Assembly: GCA_902509905.1 (NCBI GenBank)
Contig: CABWZI010000008.1
Location: forward strand, 1 to 64,000
Direction: 5' to 3'
DNA: 64,000 nucleotides
DNA from: an uncultured Gammaproteobacteria bacterium
Lineage (GTDB): Bacteria; Pseudomonadota; Gammaproteobacteria; PS1; Pseudothioglobaceae
The first letter of the stretch is position 1. Every line of letters starts with the position of its first letter. A program made the translations under genes and the position numbers. Below the pieces are notes generated by a model, which was not told the origin of the DNA, did not search any database, and saw only the letters and a list, made by a program, of their open reading frames with translations. Positions 35,329 to 44,665 of the stretch are shown in pieces.

Positions 35329-36768
35329 ATGGGTAAAGCAACTGGATTTTTAGAGCTAGACAGGCAAGTTGAGTCATATCGCGAGGTTGATGTTCGCATA
35401 AATGATTATGATGAAATTTTCTCAGGTAGCCATAATTTAGATCTACTTCAAGAACAAGGTTCAAGATGCATGGATTGCGGTGTTCCTTTTTGTCAATCAT
35501 CAAATGGGTGTCCAATTGATAATCTAATTCCTGAATGGAATGATCTAGTTTATAAAAACGAATGGCAAGAGGCACTAGAGCGCCTTGAGAAAACTAATAA
35601 TTTCCCTGAGTTCACCGGAAGAGTATGTCCTGCTCCATGCGAAGGTTCATGTGTCCTTGGTCTTAACAACCCTGCCGTTACAATTAAAAATATTGAATTA
35701 GCAATTGTCGATAAGGGCTTTGAAGAAGGATGGATTAAGCCCAAAGTGATTGAGTATCGCTCAGGAAAAAATATTGCAATAGTAGGATCAGGCCCTGCAG
35801 GTCTTGCAGCTGCAGATGAGCTGAATAAAATGGGACACTCTGTGAAAGTTTATGAGAGAAGTGACAGAATTGGTGGTCTATTGATGTATGGTATACCCAA
35901 CATGAAGCTTGGTAAAGATGTTGTTGAGCGCCGAGTGCAATTGTTAGAGAGTGAAGGAATAGAATTTATAACCAATGTAGATATTGGAAAAGATTTAACT
36001 ACCAAAGAGCTTAAGGAGACTTGTGATGCTGTTATTTTTGCAACCGGCGCCACTCAAGCGCGTGACTTGCCAGCAGAAAACAGAGATGCAAAAGGCATTT
36101 ATCCTGCAATGGATTTCCTAACATCAAATACCAAAAGCCTTCTTGATAGTGGTCAGCCAGATCAAAGTGATTTATCTGCAAAAGGTAAAAATGTGATTGT
36201 TATAGGCGGTGGTGATACTGGGACTGACTGTATTGGAACTTCTTTGAGACAGGGTGCTAAATCAATCATTAATTTTGAATTAATGAGTCGCCCTCCTGAG
36301 GATCGTTCAGACAATAACCCATGGCCAGAGTGGCCGGTAATCTATAGAGTAGACTATGGCCACGAAGAGTCGAGTCAAGTTTTTGGCGAGGATCCAAGAC
36401 ATTACCAGCTTCTTACTAAGGCATTCATAAAAGATACTGATGGCAATGTTAAAGGTATAAAAACAGTAAACGTCGATTTGATTAAGGGCAAGTTAACTGA
36501 GATTGAAGGAACTGAAAAAACTTGGGATGCTGAACTCGTTTTGTTGTCGATGGGCTTTTTATCTCCAGAACATTATTTAAGTGACGATTCAGAAATCGAG
36601 CTTGATCAGAGAGGCAACTACCTATCCGAACATGGGGATTATAAAACATCAAAAGATGGGATTTTTTCGGCAGGTGACTGCAGGAGAGGCCAATCATTGG
36701 TCGTCTGGGCAATAAATGAAGGCCGAGGAGTAGCCTCGAGTGTGAATGATTTTTTAGCAAATTCTTAA
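35329..36768 (+). CDS. gltD: Glutamate synthase small subunit
   Basis: A 479-residue NADPH-linked oxidoreductase. N-terminal cysteines in C-M-D-C-G-V-P-F-C and C-P-A-P-C-E-G-S-C bind two [4Fe-4S] clusters. Two Rossmann folds follow: [12 protein letters not shown] for FAD and [10 protein letters not shown] for NADPH. The length (E. coli GltD is about 472) and the N-P-W-P-E-W-P motif fit GltD; DsrL is longer by a C-terminal ferredoxin domain not seen here. It stands directly before dsrC, 14 bp apart, with no gltB nearby, so a redox link to sulfur oxidation is possible but unproven. Confidence 0.87.
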   Translation: MGKATGFLELDRQVESYREVDVRINDYDEIFSGSHNLDLLQEQGSRCMDCGVPFCQSSNGCPIDNLIPEWNDLVYKNEWQEALERLEKTNNFPEFTGRVCPAPCEGSCVLGLNNPAVTIKNIELAIVDKGFEEGWIKPKVIEYRSGKNIAIVGSGPAGLAAADELNKMGHSVKVYERSDRIGGLLMYGIPNMKLGKDVVERRVQLLESEGIEFITNVDIGKDLTTKELKETCDAVIFATGATQARDLPAENRDAKGIYPAMDFLTSNTKSLLDSGQPDQSDLSAKGKNVIVIGGGDTGTDCIGTSLRQGAKSIINFELMSRPPEDRSDNNPWPEWPVIYRVDYGHEESSQVFGEDPRHYQLLTKAFIKDTDGNVKGIKTVNVDLIKGKLTEIEGTEKTWDAELVLLSMGFLSPEHYLSDDSEIELDQRGNYLSEHGDYKTSKDGIFSAGDCRRGQSLVVWAINEGRGVASSVNDFLANS

Positions 36769-36782
36769 AGGTAATAACAGTT

Positions 36783-37106
36783 ATGGCAGAAATATTAGGT
36801 GCAGAGGTTGATGAAGAGGGCTACTTGCTTAAGGTGTCTGATTGGACAGCTGATATTGCACAGGCTATGTCAGAGGAAGACGGAATAGAGCTATCACCTG
36901 AGCATTGGGAGGTCATCAATTTTCTTCAGGAGTATTATGAGGAATATGAGTTTGCTCCCGCAGTAAGAGTTCTTACAAAAGCTATTGCAAAAAAGCTTGG
37001 AAATGACAAGGGAAATTCTCGATATCTTTATTCACTTTTTCCATATGGCCCTGCAAAGCAAGGATGTCGATTCGCTGGTTTGCCAAAACCAACAGGCTGT
37101 GTTTGA
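36783..37106 (+). CDS. dsrC: Sulfur carrier DsrC
   Basis: A 107-residue protein of the DsrC/TusE family. The C-terminal arm has both conserved cysteines, C95 in Q-G-C-R-F-A-G and the penultimate C106 in P-T-G-C-V, separated by ten residues. Having both is the mark of true DsrC, which forms the trisulfide and persulfide intermediates of dissimilatory sulfur metabolism; TusE keeps only C106. It comes 14 bp after gltD and 64 bp before dsrM. DsrAB, its main partner, is not in this window. Confidence 0.93.
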   Translation: MAEILGAEVDEEGYLLKVSDWTADIAQAMSEEDGIELSPEHWEVINFLQEYYEEYEFAPAVRVLTKAIAKKLGNDKGNSRYLYSLFPYGPAKQGCRFAGLPKPTGCV

Positions 37107-37170
37107 ATAAACATTGTTGGTTTTGCCACAAAGCATTGACTTCCATTTTTTATCTAAGAGATAGAGTCAT

Positions 37171-37944
37171 ATGTCACTGATAAGTATTTTTTTAATTTTC
37201 TTTTTTTATGTCTCTGCCCTGATATTTATATCTGGATTATCATATAAACTGATTCAATATAGGAGAACGCCTGCTCCACTTAAGATTCCAATTGCACCAT
37301 CTGCACTGGATAAAAAAGGAGTTTTGTTAAGATACTTTCGCGAGATTTTTTTGTTTGCAAGCCTGTTCAAAGCCAACAAATGGACCTGGCTTTTTGGATG
37401 GAGTTTTCATTTAGCTTTGGTCTTATTATTTTTTCGACATTTAGTTTATTTTTGGCCAGGTGAAGTGCCTTTGATTCTTTATAAAACTGAATCATTAAAA
37501 TATGCCGCTTATCCACTCATTTTTGGTCTTTTAGGGTTGCTAGCTAGAAGAGTTTTTGTTGATAGGATTCGTTACATATCTGCACCTTCCGATTACCTGA
37601 TGTTGCTCGTATTTATATTTATTGCTTTAACTGGAATGATGATGACTTTTGCGAATTATCATCCCAATATACTTATGGTTAAAAATTTTGCATCAGGTTT
37701 GATTACCTTTAAGTGGTCAGAATTGCCTGGAGAAATTATCTTTGTATTCCATATTCTTCCTGTTTTTTGTATTATTGCTATTTTCCCATTATCTAAGTTA
37801 CTGCACGCACCAGGTGTATTTTTTGCACCTACCTTTAATCAGGTGGATAATGCACGAAAGAAAAGGCATCTCTCTGATTGGGCTTCTAAAAAAGAAGATA
37901 ATTTGGAAATAAATCTTGAATCCAAAAATTTAAAGGATAAATAA
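37171..37944 (+). CDS. dsrM: DsrM-like membrane cytochrome b subunit
   Basis: A 257-residue NarI-like membrane protein with about six hydrophobic segments. Histidines suited to haem b ligation include H80 and H90 in the second and third hydrophobic stretches and H194 and H212 near the end. DsrM passes electrons between menaquinone or ubiquinone and DsrK. It ends two bases before dsrK. DsrJOP, the periplasmic-side partners in the full complex, are absent here. Confidence 0.88.
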   Translation: MSLISIFLIFFFYVSALIFISGLSYKLIQYRRTPAPLKIPIAPSALDKKGVLLRYFREIFLFASLFKANKWTWLFGWSFHLALVLLFFRHLVYFWPGEVPLILYKTESLKYAAYPLIFGLLGLLARRVFVDRIRYISAPSDYLMLLVFIFIALTGMMMTFANYHPNILMVKNFASGLITFKWSELPGEIIFVFHILPVFCIIAIFPLSKLLHAPGVFFAPTFNQVDNARKKRHLSDWASKKEDNLEINLESKNLKDK

Positions 37945-37946
37945 TC

Positions 37947-39485
37947 TTGTCAACTGATAATCAAATTAAACTTCCAACATATGTTGAAACGCCATCAATA
38001 AGAAAAGATTCTATGGCTGGTGATGGCCCATTTAAGGCTTCAGTTGAGATTCAAAATAAGCTTGGATTTCCTGGAGAAAAGGTTGAGAATTGGCAACAAG
38101 TCGCCATCAATAAAATGGCTGAAACTAAGTCGAAATATAAATCGGTTCAAGTTTTCTTGGATAGCTGTATGAAATGCGGTGCATGCACAGATAAGTGCCA
38201 CTACTTTTTAGGAACAGCTGACCCAAAGAACATGCCAGTTGCGCGACAGGACTTATTTAGAAGTGTTTACAGAAGACACTTTACGTTTGCCGGAAAGTAT
38301 TTTCCAAGACTGGTTGGAGCTAAGGACTTTGATGAAGATATGTTGAATGATTGGTATAACTATTTTCATCAATGCTCACAATGCAGAAGATGCGCTGTAT
38401 TCTGTCCGTCAGGAATAGATACTGCAGAGATTTCAATGGCAGCAAGAGAGGTGATGAATGTCATTGGAGTGGGTCAAAAATATACCAATCAAATTTTAGG
38501 TAAAGTCAAGAAAATTGGAAACAATCTTGGGATGCCTGAGCCTGCGCTTAAAGATACCCTCATGGATCTTGAAGAAGAGATTAAAGAAGATACTGGTGTT
38601 GATGTTAAGTTGCCTATAGATATTAAAAATTCTGAAATATTGATGGTTTCACCATCAGCTGATTTTTTTGCTGAGCCTCATATTGATGGGCTCATTGGAT
38701 ATGCAAAAGTTTTTCATGAGAGTGGAGTCAGTTGGACGCTAAGTTCCTATGCTTCAGAGGCCGCCAACTTTGGAATGTTTATTGGGAATTATGATGTCAT
38801 GAGAGAAGGTGCTCTCAGAATTCGAAAGGCCGCACTGGATTTAAATGTAAAGCGAGTCATTATTGGAGAGTGTGGACATGCTTGGCGAGTAGCATATAGT
38901 TTTTGGAATACTCTCTCTGGTATAGGCACTGGTGCAGAGGATGAGTATGCCATGAGACTTCAAAATCAACTTGATAGTCAATATCCTCAGCCTCAACATA
39001 TGATTGAATTTACCTATGATTTAATTAAAAATAATAAATTAACATTTGAAAAATCAAACAACGACCATCGAGTAGTCACATTTCATGATTCTTGTAATGT
39101 TGCTCGAGGCAGTAATATGGGTGACATAGAAAATGGTCAATTTATCTTACCTAGAGAGGTAATAAAAGCTGCCTGCAATAACTTTATAGATATGCCCAAA
39201 AATACAATAAAGTCCTCTACTTTTTGTTGTGGTGGTGGTGCGGGACTTCTCACTGATGACCTTATTGACCTCAGAATAAAAGGCGCTAAACCGAGGATGC
39301 ACGCACTCAGAAAAAGTGAGCAAGAAAGTGGAGTGAACACCTTAGCTGCTATTTGTGCTATTTGTAAATCACAGTTTTCAAAAGTTCTACCAAATTATGA
39401 TTTTGATCCTTACATGGTCGTAAGCGTTCATCAGCTGGTAAGTGATGCAATTGTTCTTAGTGAGTCATTAAAGCAAAAAGACTAA
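37947..39485 (+). CDS. dsrK: DsrK-like heterodisulfide reductase subunit
   Basis: A 512-residue iron-sulfur protein. The N-terminal part has two [4Fe-4S] motifs, C74-x2-C77-x2-C80-x3-C84 and C143-x2-C146-x2-C149-x3-C153. The C-terminal half has CCG-type features, including G-E-C-G-H, H-D-S-C-N, F-C-C-G-G-G-A-G and A-I-C-A-I-C, which bind the catalytic cluster. It reduces or oxidises the DsrC disulfide in the cytoplasm while bound to DsrM. The start is TTG at 37947, two bases after the dsrM stop. The amidase gene overlaps its end on the other strand. Confidence 0.92.
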   Translation: MSTDNQIKLPTYVETPSIRKDSMAGDGPFKASVEIQNKLGFPGEKVENWQQVAINKMAETKSKYKSVQVFLDSCMKCGACTDKCHYFLGTADPKNMPVARQDLFRSVYRRHFTFAGKYFPRLVGAKDFDEDMLNDWYNYFHQCSQCRRCAVFCPSGIDTAEISMAAREVMNVIGVGQKYTNQILGKVKKIGNNLGMPEPALKDTLMDLEEEIKEDTGVDVKLPIDIKNSEILMVSPSADFFAEPHIDGLIGYAKVFHESGVSWTLSSYASEAANFGMFIGNYDVMREGALRIRKAALDLNVKRVIIGECGHAWRVAYSFWNTLSGIGTGAEDEYAMRLQNQLDSQYPQPQHMIEFTYDLIKNNKLTFEKSNNDHRVVTFHDSCNVARGSNMGDIENGQFILPREVIKAACNNFIDMPKNTIKSSTFCCGGGAGLLTDDLIDLRIKGAKPRMHALRKSEQESGVNTLAAICAICKSQFSKVLPNYDFDPYMVVSVHQLVSDAIVLSESLKQKD

Positions 39486-40606
39486 TCAAGTTTTTGATAA
39501 AAACTTACTATCCCTTCATAAATTGACTGAGCAATTTTTTCTTGTTGATTCTTGTTAGTCAAGCGTTTTTCTTGAGTAGGGTTTGATATAAAAGCAGTCT
39601 CAACTAATACAGAAGGAATAGAAGGCGACTTGAGGACAACAAAGTTAGCTTTTTGAGGTATTTTTTTGTGAATAGGACCAACTTTACTTAGTTGAGAAAT
39701 TATTTCTTGAGCTAATTGAAATGATTGTTTCTCTTTATCTTTTCGAGAATAGTCAGTCAATATATTCTTTAAAAATTGATCATTGTCAATGACTTTCTCA
39801 ACGCCACCAAACTGATCAACCACGTTTTGCGAATCCTCGAGCTGCCTAGCTAGTTTACTATTATTCCCTTTTTCACTTAATATATAGACAGAGGCTCCTT
39901 TTGCACTAACGCTCTCAACTGAATCGGCATGAATAGAAATAAACATCGATGCCTTTTGTTTTTGGGCTATGGTTAGTCTTTTTGTGAGGGGAATATAATA
40001 ATCTCCTCCTCTACTTAGTACCGCATTAAAATCCTTATTTTTATTAATGATGGCTACAAGTTTTTTTGCTATTGCCAAATTTACATTTTTTTCTAGTGAC
40101 TTATTTCTTCCTACTGCTCCAGAATCCTCGCCTCCATGACCGGCATCAACCAGAATAATTTGTTGGTTTTTTATCGAAGGCGGTTTGACTGGTCCTAAGA
40201 TTTTTTTTGTAGGCTTTGGTTCTGAGTCAATAATATCTACTACCAGTCTATGATGTTTATATTTAGCGTTTGGGATGAGAGTAAAGTGCTTTACATTAAA
40301 TTTACTATTGATATGAACGATTAATTTGATGGTGCTTTTTTCGCGCTTAATTCTTACTTTTTGTATCCGATCGTCTTTAAAAAAAATATTTGAAAAGGTT
40401 TCAGATAAAACTTCCGCATCATCAAAGCTAATAATCACATAATCATTAGAGCTGTTAATATTGAAAAGAGTATCCTCGTCTTTATCGATAACTATTCGAG
40501 TATGGTCAGGCGCAGACCAATATCTAAAATCATAGAGTGTTGTTTTGTCTTCCCCAGAAGCAATAGATGAGAAAAAAATTAAAAGAAGACTTATCCAATT
40601 GCGCAT
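39482..40606 (-). CDS. amiC: N-acetylmuramoyl-L-alanine amidase
   Basis: A 374-residue periplasmic peptidoglycan amidase. The first 18 residues form a signal peptide (R-N-W-I-S-L-L-L-I-F-F-S-S-I-A-S-G). An AMIN domain of about 100 residues follows, which localises such enzymes to septa. The amidase_3 domain has V-D-A-G-H-G-G-E-D-S-G-A and I-S-I-H-A-D-S with the zinc ligands, and V-E-T-A-F-I-S-N near the end with the catalytic glutamate. It overlaps tsaE by 16 bases. Confidence 0.92.
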   Translation of the reverse strand: MRNWISLLLIFFSSIASGEDKTTLYDFRYWSAPDHTRIVIDKDEDTLFNINSSNDYVIISFDDAEVLSETFSNIFFKDDRIQKVRIKREKSTIKLIVHINSKFNVKHFTLIPNAKYKHHRLVVDIIDSEPKPTKKILGPVKPPSIKNQQIILVDAGHGGEDSGAVGRNKSLEKNVNLAIAKKLVAIINKNKDFNAVLSRGGDYYIPLTKRLTIAQKQKASMFISIHADSVESVSAKGASVYILSEKGNNSKLARQLEDSQNVVDQFGGVEKVIDNDQFLKNILTDYSRKDKEKQSFQLAQEIISQLSKVGPIHKKIPQKANFVVLKSPSIPSVLVETAFISNPTQEKRLTNKNQQEKIAQSIYEGIVSFYQKLD

Positions 40607-41049
40607 TTTTGAATTGCTCTGCCTAATTTGGATTCAAATAAAATTTGAGCTTCTCTAGAGTCTCCATTGCCGCTAAGTTTGATTGAAATATCAGCATTTG
40701 CTATTGATCCCTTTCCTAATTCTGGCCATTCAATTAACTGAAGACTATTTGATTTAAGATAATCTCGAATACCAATATATTCTAACTCTTCAGGATCAGT
40801 TAGTCGATAACAATCAAAGTGGTGGATATCTGCTTGATCATTTTGATATGATTCCACTAATGTATAAGTTGGGCTTTTGACCTTATCAAAGCCAAAACAT
40901 CTTATAAAAAATTGAGCAAAAGTAGTTTTTCCAACTCCTAAATCACCAACTAAATAGATTACGCAGGGAGATTTTATTTTAGAGCAGCACTTAGCAATTG
41001 TTTCTGCTAAATCTCTAGTCTCATTAAGATTTTTTAATTTTAAATCCAA
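40591..41049 (-). CDS. tsaE: tRNA threonylcarbamoyladenosine biosynthesis ATPase TsaE
   Basis: A 152-residue ATPase. The Walker A loop is G-D-L-G-V-G-K-T-T-F, and S-P-T-Y-T-L-V-E and H-F-D-C-Y-R-L are the other conserved motifs. It works with TsaB and TsaD in forming t6A37 of tRNAs. It overlaps amiC (downstream) and the antiporter gene (upstream) on the same strand, so the three are probably cotranscribed; tsaE-amiC adjacency is common in proteobacteria. Confidence 0.95.
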   Translation of the reverse strand: MDLKLKNLNETRDLAETIAKCCSKIKSPCVIYLVGDLGVGKTTFAQFFIRCFGFDKVKSPTYTLVESYQNDQADIHHFDCYRLTDPEELEYIGIRDYLKSNSLQLIEWPELGKGSIANADISIKLSGNGDSREAQILFESKLGRAIQKCAIG

Positions 41050-41978
41050 ATTAGTTGGTAAAGATATGAGACTAGAATTCCTAAAAGAATTATGCCCCCA
41101 AATCGGTTTATTTTTAGTTTAAATGATAAAACTAGGATTAACAGAGTAAGAACAATCATATAAATGAAATCCCTATTCATTACTTCTTCAGGGATCTGAA
41201 AAGGTAGAATTAATCCCGGTATTGCTAGAACACCCAAGGTATTAAATAAATTAGATCCAACAATATTTCCAATAATCATTTGATGTTGTCTTTTTAAAGC
41301 ACTGCTAATTACAACGGCAAGTTCAGGGAGACTGGTTCCAAGAGCAACCACTGTTAACCCAATAATTAAATCACTCACACCAAAAGCCAGAGCGAGATTA
41401 GTTCCGCCCCAAACAACAAGCCTTGCACTAGACACTAAAATGATAGCTGAGACTAATAGAAGAGTCCATACCCTTCCCTTGTCTTGTTTATCAATCGACT
41501 CTTCTGAAACCTCTAATTCACTATTGTTTCCTTTTTTAGACTCACTAAAAACGTAATAAAGAAATAGAAAAAGTAAAGCCAAAAGGATTAATCCATCTAA
41601 AAAGCTCAAGAAGCCGTCCATCAGTAAAAAACCCACAACCAAGGAAGAAAGAAATAGAAAAACCCACTCTTTCTTTAAAACTGCCTTTTCAACCGTTATC
41701 GGATAAATAATTGCAGCTACTCCTAGGACTAAACCTATATTGAAAATGTTAGAACCAAAAGCATTTCCAATGCTGAGTTCAGGGTGCCCGTCGAATGCCG
41801 CCAGAGCTGAGACTAACATTTCAGGTGCAGAAGTACCAAACCCAAAAATTAGTAGACCAATAATCAACGGAGAAATATTGAAGATTCTAGCGATTTTAGC
41901 TCCATTGTCTGTGAACGTATCTGCGCTCCATATGAGCAAAACAAAGCCAATTAAAAGAGATAAAATGGAAATTAACAT
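41040..41978 (-). CDS. yrbG: Calcium/sodium antiporter YrbG
   Basis: A 312-residue inner-membrane cation exchanger with about ten membrane segments in two inverted halves. Each half has the ion-binding signature: G-T-S-A-P-E-M-L-V-S and G-T-S-L-P-E-L-A-V-V. It exchanges calcium for sodium or protons. It overlaps tsaE by ten bases and may share its transcript. The loop at about residues 150-165 is acidic and soluble. Confidence 0.93.
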   Translation of the reverse strand: MLISILSLLIGFVLLIWSADTFTDNGAKIARIFNISPLIIGLLIFGFGTSAPEMLVSALAAFDGHPELSIGNAFGSNIFNIGLVLGVAAIIYPITVEKAVLKKEWVFLFLSSLVVGFLLMDGFLSFLDGLILLALLFLFLYYVFSESKKGNNSELEVSEESIDKQDKGRVWTLLLVSAIILVSSARLVVWGGTNLALAFGVSDLIIGLTVVALGTSLPELAVVISSALKRQHQMIIGNIVGSNLFNTLGVLAIPGLILPFQIPEEVMNRDFIYMIVLTLLILVLSFKLKINRFGGIILLGILVSYLYQLIWI

Positions 41979-42125
41979 ATTATTGTATTAATAAAATTTA
42001 TTGACCATTATAAAGTCAACCCAGTTTGAAATAAACAAACACTCGTGAAGTTATTTGATTCAATTTGGGCTATTCAAAAGAAATGAAAAGAAAAGTTTTT
42101 TACTAAATGTATTTATAATGCATGT

Positions 42126-42851
42126 ATGTTACTGATTACTAGACCAATAGTGCAATCTAAAAACCTTGAATCACTTCTGGTATCTAACGAAATTGATTTC
42201 GCTTTGTTTCCAACTTTTGAGATAAAAAAACTTAAACCTATTTTTCTTACATACAAATATGATGTCATAATTTTTATAAGTGTAAATGCGGTTAATTATG
42301 GCCAAGCATATTTTGATAAATTACTTCTAACCTCTCCGAAAGTTTTTGCAGTTGGACCGGCTACAGCGAACCAACTCAAGAGAAAAAATATCAAAGTTGA
42401 CTGTTACCCCAAGAAAAATGCTTCTAGCCAGGAGCTTTTAAAGATGAAAGAGTGTCTAATTTTGTCTAACAATAAAATCCTAATTATTAGAGGCAAGGGT
42501 GGCTCTGAAACTTTGAAAAATACTCTTGGCATTAAAAATCAAGTTGATTATTTAGAAGTTTACGAGAGAGTTCAGTGCGAATTAACATTTTTACATAGTC
42601 AGTCATTTGAGAGATTTATGAAATATTCTAATGGTGTTCTTATGGCCACTAGTGAAGAGAGCCTTGTAAATATTATGCGTTTAGTTCATAGTATTTCTGT
42701 TGATTTTATTCAAATGCTCCTAACAAAAAAAATTATTGTTTTTAGTGAAAGGCTCAGAGTTCTTGCAATGGATCATGGTTTCAAAAATATTGAGGTTACG
42801 GAAAATCCTTCAGACGAGGATTTAGTTAATCTTTTAGTTAATAAAAAGTAA
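42126..42851 (+). CDS. hemD: Uroporphyrinogen-III synthase
   Basis: A 241-residue enzyme that cyclises hydroxymethylbilane with inversion of ring D, in haem and sirohaem synthesis. It has the weakly conserved HemD pattern: L-L-I-T-R-P at the start, F-I-S-V-N-A-V-N in the first domain, A-V-G-P-A-T in the hinge and K-I-L-I-I-R-G-K-G-G as the central motif. A TATAAT hexamer at 42114 ends six bases before the ATG, which would give a nearly leaderless mRNA. hemC is not adjacent. Confidence 0.85.
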   Translation: MLLITRPIVQSKNLESLLVSNEIDFALFPTFEIKKLKPIFLTYKYDVIIFISVNAVNYGQAYFDKLLLTSPKVFAVGPATANQLKRKNIKVDCYPKKNASSQELLKMKECLILSNNKILIIRGKGGSETLKNTLGIKNQVDYLEVYERVQCELTFLHSQSFERFMKYSNGVLMATSEESLVNIMRLVHSISVDFIQMLLTKKIIVFSERLRVLAMDHGFKNIEVTENPSDEDLVNLLVNKK

Positions 42852-42913
42852 TAAAAAAATCCACAAATATAAATTGTTTGGGTAACATATACAAAACTAT
42901 ATCAGGAGTTCAG

Positions 42914-43369
42914 GTGATAAGATTTGGAATTTCATGGGTTGCACGCTTACTGGGTGTTAGTGGCTTCACCGTCCAACAACCTACAACTCGTGGCTCCCTC
43001 CAAGACTTAAACATTTCTGAAAGAGTTATTCCATTTAATCCAAGTAATCTAGCTACTGATGATTTTTTATCATCTGGAAATGACCCATCTGAATCAACGC
43101 ATTATCAGAAGCGATTCCAAGATACTCAATCCAAGCTAAATTCAGATTCATTGATTAATGAAGCAATTAATGATCAAGATTTAGTTTCAGTCATTGCAAC
43201 TCTTAAGTCTAAGCTTTATCAAGAATCTATTAAGAGCAAACACTATACAAACGCGTTTAATGAACTTAATGATAGGCTTGTTGAACTTGAAAAAATTGTA
43301 CAACCCGAAAAGAAGACAGATTTTCAAAAACTTCAGGGTTGGGTCCACTCTAAAAGGCATATTCATTAG
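42914..43369 (+). CDS. Unknown protein downstream of hemD
   Basis: A 151-residue protein that I do not recognise. I chose GTG 42914 because A-G-G-A-G at 42904-42908 lies just before it; a TTG at 42878 would add twelve residues. Residues 1-20 (I-R-F-G-I-S-W-V-A-R-L-L-G-V) are amphipathic, the middle is polar, and the last third (K-L-Y-Q-E-S-I-K-S-K and N-E-L-N-D-R-L-V-E-L-E-K-I) is predicted coiled coil. In many proteobacteria hemX follows hemD, but this protein lacks the transmembrane helix of HemX. Confidence 0.55.
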   Translation: MIRFGISWVARLLGVSGFTVQQPTTRGSLQDLNISERVIPFNPSNLATDDFLSSGNDPSESTHYQKRFQDTQSKLNSDSLINEAINDQDLVSVIATLKSKLYQESIKSKHYTNAFNELNDRLVELEKIVQPEKKTDFQKLQGWVHSKRHIH

Positions 43370-43435
43370 TTTAATTATTTATTGCTTTTCTCCAATAATA
43401 GTCAAACATATTAATAACATACTCGGTTTTTTGTA

Positions 43436-44068
43436 ATGAAGCCTATTTGGTTAGCATCATACCCCCGAAGCGGTAATACCTTAGTCAGAACTATTTTATT
43501 CCATTGCTTTAATTTAAAAACTGGAAGTGTTTACAGTGAAGATTTTGGTGAGAATAAAAAGCTGGAGGAATATGTTGGCCATATTGAGCAAAATGCAGAT
43601 CGGTCAATCTCATTTCCTGAAGGTAATCTTCCTATTATTAAAACTCATGCATTACACAAGGGTGATAATTCTTCAATTTACATTGTTCGAGATGGTCGAG
43701 CAGTCGCAGCGAGCTTCTGGCAATTTACTAACCCCAAAGTACCAATGAGAAATATCATTGATGGTAATCATAAGTTTGGTAAATGGTCTGATCATCTTGA
43801 CTTTTGGAGGCCTCTCTCAAGACCTAATACTTTGTTGTTGAGATATGAAGATATTCTTGATGATTTTGAAAACTCTCTTGAAAAGATTAGTGTTTTTTTG
43901 GAACGTGAGATAATTTCTAACTATTTACCATCAAGAAATGAAATAGCAGAGAATGATGGAAAATGGGTTCGTAAAAAAACTGATTGGAAGCAGGTTTTAG
44001 CTGATGAAGATTTAGATAGATTTAATGAGCAAAATATTCATTATCTAAATCAATTTAATTATAAGTAG
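43436..44068 (+). CDS. Sulfotransferase family protein
   Basis: A 210-residue PAPS-dependent sulfotransferase-like protein. The 5' phosphosulfate loop is Y-P-R-S-G-N-T at residues 9-15, and Y-I-V-R-D-G-R-A-V-A-A-S holds the 3' phosphate-binding site. L-L-L-R-Y-E-D-I and K-I-S-V-F-L belong to the C-terminal part. It transfers sulfate from PAPS to a hydroxyl, probably on a glycan or lipid. It is smaller than most family members but has all core motifs. Confidence 0.83.
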   Translation: MKPIWLASYPRSGNTLVRTILFHCFNLKTGSVYSEDFGENKKLEEYVGHIEQNADRSISFPEGNLPIIKTHALHKGDNSSIYIVRDGRAVAASFWQFTNPKVPMRNIIDGNHKFGKWSDHLDFWRPLSRPNTLLLRYEDILDDFENSLEKISVFLEREIISNYLPSRNEIAENDGKWVRKKTDWKQVLADEDLDRFNEQNIHYLNQFNYK

Positions 44069-44193
44069 AAATAAATAACACTTTCTGAATTTTTCAAATG
44101 AAGGATACTATTTTTTCAATTCTAATTGAGTTTTTTTCTTTCTAATAATGGTCTTTTAAGGGCTTAGCATCATAAAAATAAAAAGTATTTAGG

Positions 44194-44199
44194 TATAAT
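44194..44199 (+). promoter_or_regulatory. Candidate -10 box for infA
   Basis: A TATAAT hexamer 34 bases before the infA ATG, in a 165-bp intergenic stretch. No convincing -35 is seen at 16-18 bp spacing, so this is weak support. Confidence 0.35.
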
Positions 44200-44233
44200 A
44201 CATCTTGGTTTTAATATTATATCGAATGAATAT

Positions 44234-44452
44234 ATGTCAAAAAGTGATTACATTGAGTTAGAGGGAGTAGTAAAGGAGAAGCTACCTAATACAACGTTTA
44301 AAGTTGAATTAGAGAATGGACACAACGTTCTTGCTCACATATCTGGAAAGATTCGTAAACACTATATACGTATATTGCCTGGCGATAAGGTTACTGTTGA
44401 AATGACTCCTTATGATTTGACAAAAGGAAGAATTACTTTTAGACACAAATAA
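44234..44452 (+). CDS. infA: Translation initiation factor IF-1
   Basis: A 72-residue OB-fold protein. It has the family length and the conserved [19 protein letters not shown] and [16 protein letters not shown] segments. It blocks the ribosomal A site during initiation. It stands alone, 11 bp before a tRNA-Leu gene, with which it may be cotranscribed. Confidence 0.97.
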   Translation: MSKSDYIELEGVVKEKLPNTTFKVELENGHNVLAHISGKIRKHYIRILPGDKVTVEMTPYDLTKGRITFRHK

Positions 44453-44463
44453 ACCTAATTAAT

Positions 44464-44550
44464 GCCAGTGTGGTGGAATTGGTAGACACGCCGGATTCAA
44501 AATCCGGTTCCTTCACGGGAGTGACGGTTCGAGCCCGTCCACTGGTACCA
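44464..44550 (+). tRNA. tRNA-Leu (CAA)
   Basis: An 87-base class II tRNA. The acceptor stem pairs GCCAGTG with CACTGGT, the anticodon stem is CCGGA/TCCGG around loop TTCAAAA, giving anticodon CAA. The long variable arm and GGTTCGAGCCC T-arm are typical of leucine tRNAs. The 3' CCA is encoded. Confidence 0.96.
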
Positions 44551-44665
44551 AATATGAATTGAAAGATTATTCATATAATTGATTTTTGGGGTATCAATAG
44601 GATTAAAACTAATTATTCGATATTAAAATTTTAACCATAGAATCAATTTTTTATGGCTATCTATT

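Noticed and set aside
35329-36768. DsrL
   Set aside because: Close to dsrC, but at 479 residues it lacks the C-terminal ferredoxin region, and its motifs are those of GltD.
36783-37106. TusE of tRNA thiolation
   Set aside because: Both C-terminal-arm cysteines are present, which is the DsrC pattern, and dsrM and dsrK follow.
44110-44140. Terminator after the sulfotransferase gene
   Set aside because: Stem of five A-T-rich pairs is too weak, although a T run follows.
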